A DNA stretch of 33,465 bases from an uncultured Lachnospiraceae bacterium (GTDB lineage: Bacteria; Bacillota; Clostridia; Lachnospirales; Lachnospiraceae), in assembly GCA_947039785.1 (NCBI GenBank), contig CAMQZX010000010.1, positions 1 through 33,465 of the forward strand, given 5' to 3'. The stretch's first letter is position 1; every line of letters begins with the position of its first letter. Both the position numbers and the translations under genes were made by a program. The notes beneath the pieces are model-generated. The model saw only the letters and a program-made list of their open reading frames with translations, did not search any database and was not told where the DNA came from. Of this stretch, positions 19,887 to 27,463 are shown one piece after another.

Positions 19887-20028
19887 GGTAAATTCCTCCC
19901 AAAGCCAAATCCGCTAGCGTATGTATGAAAATTGCTTTCCGCAAGATGTATTCCACAATTTTCAAACACGCTCCAGGCACATTTTTACGCCCCACAACAT
20001 TTAGAGTACAAAAGTCATTTTCAGTATA

Positions 20029-20058
20029 ATAATATCAGCAACCGCCAAAACCTGTCAA
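20029..20058 (-). promoter_or_regulatory. Sigma-A promoter of the RpiR gene
   Basis: On the minus strand TTGACA (20053-20058), an 18-base spacer and TATTAT (20029-20034). Transcription would start near 20022, leaving a leader of about 135 bases before the RpiR ATG in which I see no strong structure. Confidence 0.6.
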
Positions 20059-20290
20059 TGTCCCGTCATGGTTTCCCGGATTTTCCGTTGGTTTTCGTTA
20101 CTGTTTGCACACCAATGTCAATTAGATAATCGCCAGATGTCCGCATAATTACTTATACAAAACAATTATACTATTATAAAATTTATACTGTCAACAGTGC
20201 AAATGAATAGAATGTAGGGATTACAAATTTGAAAATTGCAGCATGAACAGCACTCCTGATCGTGCCGGGAATTCCCCTCAAATCAACAGC
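20059..20290. other. Intergenic region without a visible gene
   Basis: AT-rich stretch between the RpiR promoter and the terminator of the decayed surface-protein gene. I see no open frame with a ribosome binding site, no RNA gene and no notable repeat. Confidence 0.4.
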
Positions 20291-20317
20291 AAAAATGCTC
20301 CTGCCAAAAAGCATTTT
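20291..20317 (-). terminator. Terminator downstream of the decayed surface-protein gene
   Basis: Perfect 8-bp stem AAAATGCT (20292-20299) / AGCATTTT (20310-20317), followed on the minus strand by a run of T. It is placed about 70 bases beyond the last remnant codon at 20386. Confidence 0.55.
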
Positions 20318-20385
20318 ACTATTTGACAGAAGCATTCTCTTTTATATTTGTTTGAGTTGCCTGGTATGTTCTTATGAATCGGCAA

Positions 20386-21725
20386 TTAATTGGCTTTCAC
20401 TGTGATTGACCTGGATGCAAAAAGCTTTTTATGCGCATTGACTGACAGAACACATGACGTCCAATGGAGGTCAGCCCTGTTCCGATGGTTACCTTTTTCA
20501 GGCTGCTGCATCCGTAGAATGCCTTTTTCGCCACGCTTGTCACCCTGTAGGTGATACCTTTGTAAGTGATGGTTTTCGGGATTTTGATGGTTGTAGCAGT
20601 TTTATTGATTGTTCCAATGCAAGCCACTGCCTTGGTTCCAGTCACTTTGTACTGCAGCTTGGCAGATGTGGCTGTCCTCCCACAGCAATTAACTTGCCAG
20701 AACCAGCAATGGTACCCTGATCAAGAATAACTGCAGTACCTCCTACAGAAGTTGCAGCCAAGTGTCCACCGCCATATACAGCCAATACAGCCCCTTCCGT
20801 CAAAGTCAGAGTTCCGTTTTTCACCATAAGGCCTGTCTGTCCGGCATAACTTTTGCCTGTGGCAGAATCTGTACCTGTGGGCGCTTCATCACCACGGATA
20901 AATACTTGTCCTTCTATGTTTACATTCCCTTCTGTTACTACCACAGGATTTGTATTCTTACGTGCTTCTGTTCCATTAGCAATGTTATTTGTATTGGAGT
21001 AAATCTTTGCATTTTTTAATGTTGCACCGTCTCTTAAAACCAGCTGCCCATTGATGGAAGCACCCGTCAGGAATGTTCCGCCGTCTGTATAATCATCATA
21101 ATTCATGGAGAATGTTCCGCCATTCTGCACATCTACAATCCCCTGAACGGTTGAATCTCTGAGAACAAGAGTTCCTCCGTCCTGCACAACGATGCGGACA
21201 CTGCTTAAAATGTCCATATTTACAAGTGTTAAATTACAGCCTGAGGGAATAATAAGGGTCTGTGTTGTTTCTGTTCCTTCCGGTATAGCGTAGCCAAGTT
21301 CTCCATAGGTGCCGCTGGTGGCATCATACCCTTTCTGATTTACCAATGCAGATTCAAAGTAGCCTACTAAACGCACATGAAGTGTATACTCATCTCCTGG
21401 TTCTTCATCCTGGTCTGCTGGTTTTACACTGACATCGTTGCCTGCAACAACTATTTTCAGGCTTAATGCATCATATTCCGGATGCTGAATAGTAAGTATA
21501 TCTCCTGACTTAAATGGAACGCCACTCATTTTATCGAAATAAATTGCATTATTCTCTTTATCCAGATAGTATTTTGTTCCATTTAAAGCCATCATGTATT
21601 CTGTTTGCTCTAACACTACATCGTTACAGGCAATGGATGAAATACCGTCTACATATCCGTTTCCTTCTACTCTGAGAATAAAATAAGTAGACTCTGTGGA
21701 ATCTGCAGTAAGCCGCCATCCTTTT
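20386..21725 (-). pseudogene. Decayed cell-surface/BspA-like protein gene
   Basis: A protein-like stretch runs leftward from about 21722 (WRLTADSTESTYFILRVEGN), but no ATG or ribosome binding site opens it and a TGA lies just upstream at 21740-21742, so the 5' end is lost. The first ~320 codons include beta-repeat-like text (GGTLVLRDSTVQGIVDVQNG, LTLTEGAVLAVYGGGHLA). Near 20675-20680 a one-base shift breaks the frame: the next frame continues TATSAKLQYKVTGTKAVACI into a BspA-type leucine-rich repeat (TSVAKKAFYGCSSLKKVTIG). Near 20450 the frame appears to shift again, the third frame ending FASRSITVKAN at stop 20386-20388. No signal peptide or wall anchor remains. I read it as a fragment of a once larger surface or adhesin protein. 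Confidence 0.75.
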
Positions 21726-21901
21726 TTTGATAAAAAGAATCAGCATTACGTCAGTGCAGAAAAAAATTCATCAGCCAAAAACATCCATCTTTTCTTTCAT
21801 AGATACAGAAAAAAAAATCTTTTAGGGAATATTTGCCCTATATTGTTTCACTTTCCCAATTTTTCCTGTATCATTTATGTAAAGTTCCGAAAACAGAACC
21901 T

Positions 21902-21929
21902 TTGTCACTTTTTGTCTAAAACCTATAAT
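21902..21929 (+). promoter_or_regulatory. Promoter of the second XRE gene
   Basis: TTGTCA (21902-21907), 16 bases, perfect TATAAT (21924-21929). A small dyad GTTC/GAAC lies just upstream (about 21884-21899). The start codon is 32 bases downstream of the -10. Confidence 0.65.
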
Positions 21930-21961
21930 GAAAGAAACACAAGGAGATGGGGAGGGATTCT

Positions 21962-22162
21962 ATGATACGGTACGATAAGTTATGGGAAACAATGAAAAAA
22001 AGAGGTATTACAAAGTATGCACTATACAAGGACCATCATTTCAGTAAATCTCTAATCCACCGCCTTCAGAATAATGAAGGTGTCAGCATGAACACAATCA
22101 ACACACTCTGCAACATATTAGACTGTAACATTGAAGATATTGCGACACATTACAAAGACTGA
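21962..22162 (+). CDS. Small XRE/Cro-type DNA-binding protein
   Basis: A 66-residue single-domain protein: MIRYDKLWETMKKRGITKYA, then a helix-turn-helix (SKSLIHRLQNNEGVSMNTIN) and the usual tail TLCNILDCNIEDIATHYK. This is the short Cro-like family common in clostridia, which often works as a local repressor or phage/conjugative-element regulator. The ATG at 21962 is chosen because GGGGAGGG (21949-21956) sits 5-6 bases before it; the upstream in-frame ATG at 21947 touches its own AAGGAG. It has its own promoter and is followed by a long hairpin. Its target is unknown. Confidence 0.85.
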   Translation: MIRYDKLWETMKKRGITKYALYKDHHFSKSLIHRLQNNEGVSMNTINTLCNILDCNIEDIATHYKD

Positions 22163-22173
22163 CCCAACCAGCA

Positions 22174-22212
22174 CATCACCTGGTGACTGGCTGCATCCTT
22201 GACCAGGTGATG
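22174..22212. repeat. 11-bp perfect inverted repeat without T-tract
   Basis: CATCACCTGGT (22174-22184) / ACCAGGTGATG (22202-22212) with a 17-base loop, 11 bases after the XRE stop. There is no T-run on either side, so it is not a classical terminator. It may protect the 3' end of the mRNA or be a regulator binding site. Confidence 0.6.
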
Positions 22213-22286
22213 CTGCTGCATTACCCAGAATTATCTTTCCGGAACAATCCTGTCACTAACAGCTTTTACACATAGGAGAATAATCA

Positions 22287-22838
22287 ATGTACGAAGGAAA
22301 TAACCCCATAGCACTGGCTTCCAGAGAATGGCTGATCAATGCTTTGTTGTCGTTAATGGAACATAAGCCTTATTCCAAAATAACCATTCAGGATATCTGC
22401 ACAGCAGCAGATCTGTCCCGTCAGACCTTTTATAATTTTTTTGAGACAAAAGATGATATCATTCGCTTCTGTCTCCATCGCTGTTACACAGAGATGATGA
22501 AAAAAACAGCTCCCAAATCGCCGCTCCTGCTGTCTGATATAATCAGACAATTAACCGAAACCTTCCAACAGAATCAGCGGCTCATGAATCTGGTGATTTC
22601 CCATAACCTGGAACACTTTCTGGAAGTGGAATTAGTTTCCTCCATCCTCTCTTTTGCAGAGCAGATATCTCCCGAAAGTAATCCCCAATGGAATCGTTAT
22701 TCCATTTCTTTTCTCACAGGAGCTATTGCCCATACGATTATATGCTGGGCTTCAGATTCCAATCCACTCTCTTTTGAGGAACTGAACAAGCTTTTGTGTA
22801 AAATTTTAAGCGGAGATTATTATCAGATCATATTTTAA
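22287..22838 (+). CDS. TetR-family transcriptional regulator
   Basis: A 183-residue TetR-type protein. The DNA-binding half is standard: about 28-58, SKITIQDICTAADLSRQTFY then NFFETKDDIIRF. The C-terminal half, rich in hydrophobic helices and including an SFLTGAIAHTIICWA segment, is of the short type seen in the DhaS-like group; the ligand is not predictable. GGAG precedes the ATG at 22287. It lies upstream of, and in line with, the dehydratase module but is separated from it by a long terminator hairpin and about 430 bases, so it may control that module as a separate unit. Confidence 0.85.
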   Translation: MYEGNNPIALASREWLINALLSLMEHKPYSKITIQDICTAADLSRQTFYNFFETKDDIIRFCLHRCYTEMMKKTAPKSPLLLSDIIRQLTETFQQNQRLMNLVISHNLEHFLEVELVSSILSFAEQISPESNPQWNRYSISFLTGAIAHTIICWASDSNPLSFEELNKLLCKILSGDYYQIIF

Positions 22839-22901
22839 CATCTATGAATCTCCTGTTAAGAATCCTATCATTTTTCCAAATAATTATTTTTCGCACTGCC
22901 T

Positions 22902-22954
22902 GAAAGACATGAAAATTGCCAGCACCATTTCCGCTGGCAATTTTCATGTCTTTC
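22902..22954. terminator. 22-bp perfect hairpin after the TetR gene
   Basis: Both arms are 22 bases and fully complementary: 22902-22923 and 22933-22954, with a 9-base loop. The core GCCAGC/GCTGGC followed by AATTTT works as a terminator in either direction; the outer AT-rich arms extend it well beyond the usual length. It ends the TetR transcript and insulates the dehydratase promoter. Confidence 0.7.
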
Positions 22955-23048
22955 GCAAATTCTTTCACCAAATAAATCTCTCCTCAATTTTCATAAGCAT
23001 CACTGTTGTTACTGTTCAGAAGTACCTTCAATTTATCACGTTGAAGTG

Positions 23049-23077
23049 TTGACATTTCCAATTTAGAATGCTATAAT
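23049..23077 (+). promoter_or_regulatory. Perfect consensus sigma-A promoter of the dehydratase module
   Basis: TTGACA (23049-23054), exactly 17 bases, TATAAT (23072-23077). Transcription should start near 23084, about 190 bases before the dehydratase ATG. A promoter this strong ahead of a catabolic module suggests that control acts after initiation or by repressor. Confidence 0.85.
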
Positions 23078-23139
23078 CTTTTCATCGAATTTATTTCAAT
23101 GAAATTAGTTCTATAAAATAATTAAATCAATTAAAACTC

Positions 23140-23248
23140 TCACCAGAACCAGCAATACAAGACATCGGCGTCGTTCATAACTTTTGTACGGCGCCTTTTT
23201 GTTATCGCACGTTGTAAACAAGTCTGGTGAACCCTTTCTAAACTTGTT
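23140..23248 (+). promoter_or_regulatory. Candidate structured leader with competing stems
   Basis: Inside the long 5' leader three pairings are visible. TCACCAGA (23140-23147) pairs with TCTGGTGA (23223-23230) and encloses a terminator-like hairpin (23167-23195). AACAAGT (23217-23223) pairs with ACTTGTT (23242-23248), and this stem conflicts with the first pairing. The short palindromes TTGTAAACAA (23212-23221) and TTGTTGCACAA (23244-23254) could instead be protein operators. It does not look like a T-box (no GGTGG-type sequence before the terminator) or any riboswitch class I can name. Confidence 0.45.
23167..23200 (+). terminator. Terminator-like hairpin inside the leader
   Basis: GGCGTCG (23167-23173) pairs with CGGCGCC (23189-23195) through one G-U pair, with a 15-base loop, and runs into TTTTT. 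It lies downstream of the promoter and upstream of the dehydratase ribosome binding site, the position of an attenuator. Confidence 0.65.
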
Positions 23249-23274
23249 GCACAATGTTATAAGGAGGTAACTTT

Positions 23275-24957
23275 ATGCAGGAAAAATTTCAAACGGGCAC
23301 TTTTATGCCGGAAAGTATGATTACTTGCAAAACACTTTACAAAGCAACCGGATTATCAGACGAAGATTTTGAACGTCCTATCATCGGCATTGCCAACTCT
23401 TTCAACGACATCGTACCCGGACACAAAAATCTGAAAGAACTAACCGAACAGGTAAAATACGGCATTTACCGTGCCGGAGGAACACCGGTTGAATTTGGCT
23501 GTATTGCCGTGTGTGATGGAGTCTGCACTACCCACAGCGGTTCCCGCTATTCTCTCCCCTCCAGAGAAGTGGTTGCAGACAGCATTGAGATTATGGTTCG
23601 CGCTCACCGTATGGATGGACTGGTTCTGATTGGCTCCTGTGATAAGACCGTGCCTGGAATGCTGATGGCAGCGGCAAGGCTGGATATCCCCTGCATTTTC
23701 CTAGCAGGAGGATGTATGCTGGGTGGTCCTTCCTTTGGAGCGAAACGCAAATCCGACAGCACCTCCATCGCAGAGGCCTATGGCATGTATCAGGCAGGAA
23801 TCTGTACACATGAAGAATTAATGAATCTACTGACCGTCTCCTGCCCCACGATTGGCTCCTGTCAGCATATGGCCACGGCAAACACCATGTGCTGTATGGC
23901 TGAGGCTCTTGGGCTTTCCCTGGCAGGCTCTGCTGCAATCCCAGCAGTGTTCAACGAACGTACAAGAGTAGCCTTAAAAACCGGTGAAATTGCTGTGGAA
24001 ATGGTAAAGATGGGAATCACATCCCGCGACATTATCACAAAGAATGCCATCGAAAATGCTATTATGATGCTGATGGCCACCGGAGGTTCCACCAACGCAG
24101 TTCTCCACACCTGTGCTATCGCCCATGAAATCGGTATGGACACACAGGAGGTTATGGAATTATTCGATCGTTTCGGTGAGTCTGTTCCCCTGATTGCAAG
24201 AATCAATCCTTCTTCCGTAGAATATGATGCTCTTGATTTCTATTTTGCAGGAGGAATCCCCGCAGTTATGGAAGAAATGAAGAGTATTCTTCACATGGAC
24301 TGTATGACTGTAACCGGACAGACTTTACAGGAAAGCATTGACAGCTACCAATATTTATATCCGAAAAATCCAGAAGTTATCACCTCTTTGGATAAGCCAT
24401 TCAGCAGTCTTCCGGGACTGGTCATCATGAGAGGGAACTTGGCACCGGATACGGCTGTTGCCAAACCGGCAGCCATCTCACCGGAAGTACGGCAATTTAC
24501 CGGAAAAGCCATCTGCTTTGACTCCGAAGAAGAATGCTCCGAAGCAATCGGCAAACAATTGGTAAAACCGGGACACGTGGTGGTCATCCGTTATGAGGGA
24601 CCAAAGGGCGCACCGGGTATGCCGGAAATGTATAAGCCTTTGAAACTGCTCTATGGACAAGGACTGAACAAATCTACTGCTCTAATCACAGACGGAAGAT
24701 TTTCCGGAACCAACAATGGATGCTTTGTGGGACATATCTCTCCGGAAGCTGCCGCAGGCGGTCCTCTGGCGTTGATTAAAGATGGGGATGAGATTCTGAT
24801 TGACGTAATCAACAAAAAACTGGAATTGAAAGTATCCAACGAAGAACTGGAGCGTAGAAAAAGTGAATTTACCTATGCTTCGCCTAAAATCAGCGGATAT
24901 TTAAAACGCTATGCAGAAAATGCGCAGTCTGCAGACCGGGGAGGCATTTTACTGTGA
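23275..24957 (+). CDS. IlvD/Edd-family dehydratase, probably catabolic
   Basis: A 560-residue member of the dihydroxy-acid/phosphogluconate dehydratase family, which removes water from 2,3-dihydroxy acids or sugar acids using an iron-sulfur cluster and a metal. Visible family residues are Asp81 (CDG), Cys122-Asp123-Lys124 (SCDKTVPGM), Cys196 (IGSCQHM), [11 protein letters not shown] (93-103) and GRFSGTNNG near the C terminus. Position 49 is Gly (VPGH), as in E. coli IlvD, not the Cys of [2Fe-2S] sugar-acid dehydratases. An unusual cysteine-rich run, [13 protein letters not shown] (Cys76, 80, 84), replaces the usual VDDGIAMGH. It leads a module with an isomerase-like protein and a hydroxyacid dehydrogenase, without other branched-chain genes. 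A sugar-acid or related hydroxy-acid substrate is therefore likelier than valine synthesis; the substrate is unknown. Confidence 0.85.
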   Translation: MQEKFQTGTFMPESMITCKTLYKATGLSDEDFERPIIGIANSFNDIVPGHKNLKELTEQVKYGIYRAGGTPVEFGCIAVCDGVCTTHSGSRYSLPSREVVADSIEIMVRAHRMDGLVLIGSCDKTVPGMLMAAARLDIPCIFLAGGCMLGGPSFGAKRKSDSTSIAEAYGMYQAGICTHEELMNLLTVSCPTIGSCQHMATANTMCCMAEALGLSLAGSAAIPAVFNERTRVALKTGEIAVEMVKMGITSRDIITKNAIENAIMMLMATGGSTNAVLHTCAIAHEIGMDTQEVMELFDRFGESVPLIARINPSSVEYDALDFYFAGGIPAVMEEMKSILHMDCMTVTGQTLQESIDSYQYLYPKNPEVITSLDKPFSSLPGLVIMRGNLAPDTAVAKPAAISPEVRQFTGKAICFDSEEECSEAIGKQLVKPGHVVVIRYEGPKGAPGMPEMYKPLKLLYGQGLNKSTALITDGRFSGTNNGCFVGHISPEAAAGGPLALIKDGDEILIDVINKKLELKVSNEELERRKSEFTYASPKISGYLKRYAENAQSADRGGILL

Positions 24958-25802
24958 TGAAACACTGTTATTCCATCGCCACCCCTGATGTTCCCCTATC
25001 CCGAAGTGTATTCGGATTAAATGGAGATTTTGAAACAAATTTAGAAAAAGTCAAGCAGGCAGGTTTCGATGGAGTGGAGCTTATTATGTGTGATCCAGAA
25101 AAAGTAAATCTGGAACAGATGGTATCCAGCCTGAAACGCCACAACCTGGAGGCAGTCATGATTTCCTCCGGAGAAATCACTGCAATAGAAGGCCTATCCC
25201 TCTCCTCTCCAGATAAAGAAATACGCACAAAAACCATTCAACGCTTTGGGCAATTAGCAAAAACGGCCCAATTACTGGGAACCAACATCAATATCGGGCG
25301 TTCCCGTGGTATGCTGCAAAAAGGAATCTCAAAAGAAAAAACTGATGTCTGGCTCATAGATTCCCTGAAAGCAATCTGCGATGATGCCGGTCCTCTCGGC
25401 GTATCATATGCCCTGGAACCAGTGGCACCTCAGCTGATGAATTACATCAATACTCTGGAAGAAACGTTGGTATATATTGACCGGATTGGATATGACAACA
25501 TTTCTTACATGCTGGATACGCAGCACATGTATCTGGGAGAAAAGGACATGTTTGGCATAATCAGACACTATGGAAAGGAAGCTCTTCATGTACATCTGAC
25601 GGATTCTAACCGAAATTATCCTGGAAGCGGTGAAATACCATTTGAAACTGTCATTGCTGCTTTTTCACAGGCAGGTTATGAGAAAGCATTTGCTCACGAA
25701 AGTCTTCCAGTTCCAGATATGGAACGCTGTATGCAATATTCTATAAACCATATGAAACCAATATTGAACAAATACTACACCCCCACTCCTGTGACGTACT
25801 AA
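24954..25802 (+). CDS. Xylose-isomerase-like TIM-barrel protein (sugar isomerase/epimerase family)
   Basis: A 282-residue protein of the AP-endonuclease-2/xylose-isomerase-like TIM-barrel superfamily. The metal-binding carboxylate and histidine pattern is visible: Glu155 (YALEPVAP), Asp188 (MLDTQH), His214 (VHLTDSN) and Glu249 (AHESLPV). Relatives include hydroxypyruvate isomerase, tagatose epimerases and inosose dehydratase. Start is the GTG at 24954 or the ATG at 24957; both overlap the dehydratase stop (TGATG-type coupling), with GGGGAGG at 24938-24944 favouring the GTG by spacing. Translational coupling to the dehydratase argues for consecutive steps. The precise reaction cannot be assigned. 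Confidence 0.82.
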   Translation: MMKHCYSIATPDVPLSRSVFGLNGDFETNLEKVKQAGFDGVELIMCDPEKVNLEQMVSSLKRHNLEAVMISSGEITAIEGLSLSSPDKEIRTKTIQRFGQLAKTAQLLGTNINIGRSRGMLQKGISKEKTDVWLIDSLKAICDDAGPLGVSYALEPVAPQLMNYINTLEETLVYIDRIGYDNISYMLDTQHMYLGEKDMFGIIRHYGKEALHVHLTDSNRNYPGSGEIPFETVIAAFSQAGYEKAFAHESLPVPDMERCMQYSINHMKPILNKYYTPTPVTY

Positions 25803-25859
25803 ATATACCCCAACACGTAAAACATACAATGAACCTACAAGCAAAGGAGGAACTATTTT

Positions 25860-26762
25860 ATGGCAACAGGATTTATAGGAATCGGAAATATGGGACTTCC
25901 CATGGCAGAAAATCTTTTGAAGAAGACCGGTCAATTGTTTGTCTATGACATCAATGATGCCGCTGTTCAAAAGCTGACAGACCAGGGTGCTGACTATCTG
26001 TCATTATCCCAAATGGCAGAAAAATGTGAAATTGTATTCATGATGCTTCCAAACGGCAGCATATCAAAAAGCACTCTGTTCTCACAGGATGGATTAATTC
26101 AACACTCCTCTGCTTTAAAGCTGGTGGTGGATATGAGTTCTGTAACAGCTTCAGACTCACAAGACTGTGCCAAGGCACTGGCAGAGAAAGGAATTGGATT
26201 TTTAGATGCCCCGGTGAGCGGCGGGATGCCAAAGGCAAAGGAAGGAACCTTATCTTTCATGGTTGGAGGAAAAGAAGAAGATTTCCAGCTTGCCAAACCA
26301 TTTCTGAAAGCGATGGGTACTTCTGTCCGGAGAATCGGGGAATCTGGAAGCGGCTCTGTGACCAAGCTGGCAAATCAGGTAATTGTAACCGCCCTCCTCG
26401 GCGCTGTAGGAGAAGCATATACTATGGCAGCTAAAGCAGGAGCAGACCCTGCCCTTGTCTACGAGGCCCTCAAGGGCGGCTTAGCGCAGAACACTTTGAT
26501 GGATATGTATCTTCCTAAGATATGGAACCGTGACTTTACTCCCGGAGGAATTCTTGCACTGAACTTAAAAGATGTAAACAACATTATTAAGACAGCAGAA
26601 GAATTACAGGTTGAAATTCCCGTTACCAGAACCATGGAAAAAATAATACGTTCTGAAGAGCTAAAAGATTGTCAGACAGAGGACCATCGCTCCATCGTAA
26701 AATATTTTGAGCAAAAAGCCGGCATTATAATTCAAAGTGAGAAATTGCCAGAAACCAGATAA
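25860..26762 (+). CDS. 3-hydroxyisobutyrate dehydrogenase-family oxidoreductase
   Basis: A 300-residue NAD(P)-dependent beta-hydroxyacid dehydrogenase. It shows the Rossmann motif GIGNMG (7-12), the substrate motif DAPVSGGMPKAKEGT (116-130), catalytic Lys169 in VTKLANQV with Asn172, and NLKDVNN (235-241). The family includes 3-hydroxyisobutyrate dehydrogenase, tartronate semialdehyde reductase and threonate dehydrogenase. Asp30 after the second strand (VYD) suggests NAD rather than NADP (inference). It has AAAGGAGG, 57 bases after the TIM-barrel gene. It could reduce a semialdehyde made by the neighbouring enzymes. Its 3' end overlaps the convergent TetR gene by 31 bases. Confidence 0.88.
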   Translation: MATGFIGIGNMGLPMAENLLKKTGQLFVYDINDAAVQKLTDQGADYLSLSQMAEKCEIVFMMLPNGSISKSTLFSQDGLIQHSSALKLVVDMSSVTASDSQDCAKALAEKGIGFLDAPVSGGMPKAKEGTLSFMVGGKEEDFQLAKPFLKAMGTSVRRIGESGSGSVTKLANQVIVTALLGAVGEAYTMAAKAGADPALVYEALKGGLAQNTLMDMYLPKIWNRDFTPGGILALNLKDVNNIIKTAEELQVEIPVTRTMEKIIRSEELKDCQTEDHRSIVKYFEQKAGIIIQSEKLPETR

Positions 26763-27343
26763 AGATTCAGAATACGTTTCATCGTATCATGCATCTTTTT
26801 TACCAGATCATATGAGGCATCCTTGTACAGCCAGTCCAATATCACGCCACGGGCAAACATCATAAGCTCCTGTACAATATCCTCATCATCCATGGAAGAT
26901 ACAATTTCACCGGCTTCCCGTCCCTGAGAAATCAGCTTGCCCAGAAGTTCATAGGTAAATCTCTCCTTTGGAATGGCAAGCTTGGCAACGGGAGAATACC
27001 ACTGCTTGTTAAGCTCCAGGCTCAGGGACAGGTGATATTCCGAGTAAAGCTGAAAGAAGTTCAAGACTCTCTCTGCCACATTTTCACCGTTAATGGTCGT
27101 TGCTGTTTTTTCAAAATACTCATCAAATTTCGCATAATGAGAAAAAATCACATCCTCTTTGGAAGTGTAATAGTGATAAAAGGAACCAATGGATACCTGT
27201 GCCTCTTTGCAGATATCAGCAATTTTTAGATTCTGAAATCCAGATTTTTCCAGAATACGCAAAGAAGCCTGATAGATTTTTTCCTTTGTTTCCAAAGCCT
27301 GTAGATCACGGCTTGTAAGACGTTTTTTGGTCTGTTGATACAT
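26732..27343 (-). CDS. TetR-family regulator between the two catabolic modules
   Basis: A 203-residue TetR protein. The DNA-binding domain at about 20-66 reads TKEKIYQASLRILEKSGFQN, ADICKEAQVSIGSFYHYYTS. The C-terminal ligand domain includes ISQGREAGEIVSSMDDEDI and a helical ARGVILDWLYKD segment. The start is the ATG at 27343, behind GGAAAGGAT; an earlier in-frame ATG at 27463 would run through the divergent promoter region and is rejected. It is divergent from the M20 gene, so it most likely represses module B (M20, aminotransferase, transporter) and itself. It is convergent with the dehydrogenase, whose last 31 bases it overlaps. Confidence 0.88.
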   Translation of the reverse strand: MYQQTKKRLTSRDLQALETKEKIYQASLRILEKSGFQNLKIADICKEAQVSIGSFYHYYTSKEDVIFSHYAKFDEYFEKTATTINGENVAERVLNFFQLYSEYHLSLSLELNKQWYSPVAKLAIPKERFTYELLGKLISQGREAGEIVSSMDDEDIVQELMMFARGVILDWLYKDASYDLVKKMHDTMKRILNLYLVSGNFSL

Positions 27344-27362
27344 ATATAAAATCCTTTCCACA

Positions 27363-27414
27363 TCAAATTTGAATGTATGTATTTTATTATACTGAATTTG
27401 CCAACAGGAATCAA
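27363..27414. promoter_or_regulatory. Divergent promoters and palindrome between TetR and M20 genes
   Basis: For TetR (minus strand): TTGATT (27409-27414), 17 bases, TATAAT (27386-27391). For M20 (plus strand): TATACT (27388-27393) overlaps that -10, with a weak -35 at 27365-27370. A perfect 10-bp palindrome TCAAATTTGA (27363-27372) covers the M20 -35 and the TetR start region, where a TetR dimer could block both. Confidence 0.5.
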
Positions 27415-27463
27415 TAAGATCAATGGATATAAAAAAAGAAGAAAAAGAAAGGAAGACCTTCAT

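Noticed and set aside
23084-23274. T-box or known amino-acid riboswitch upstream of the IlvD-like gene
   Set aside because: No T-box sequence precedes the terminator and no start-to-stop leader peptide rich in Ile, Leu or Val is seen, so branched-chain attenuation is not supported.
23275-24957. Assignment as biosynthetic ilvD
   Set aside because: No ilvBNCE or leu genes are nearby, the active-site motif is divergent, and the neighbours are catabolic enzymes.
27344-27463. A 40-residue N-terminal extension of the TetR protein and a 29-residue extension of the M20 protein
   Set aside because: Both extensions read through the shared divergent promoter region; better ribosome binding sites sit before the ATGs at 27343 and 27464.
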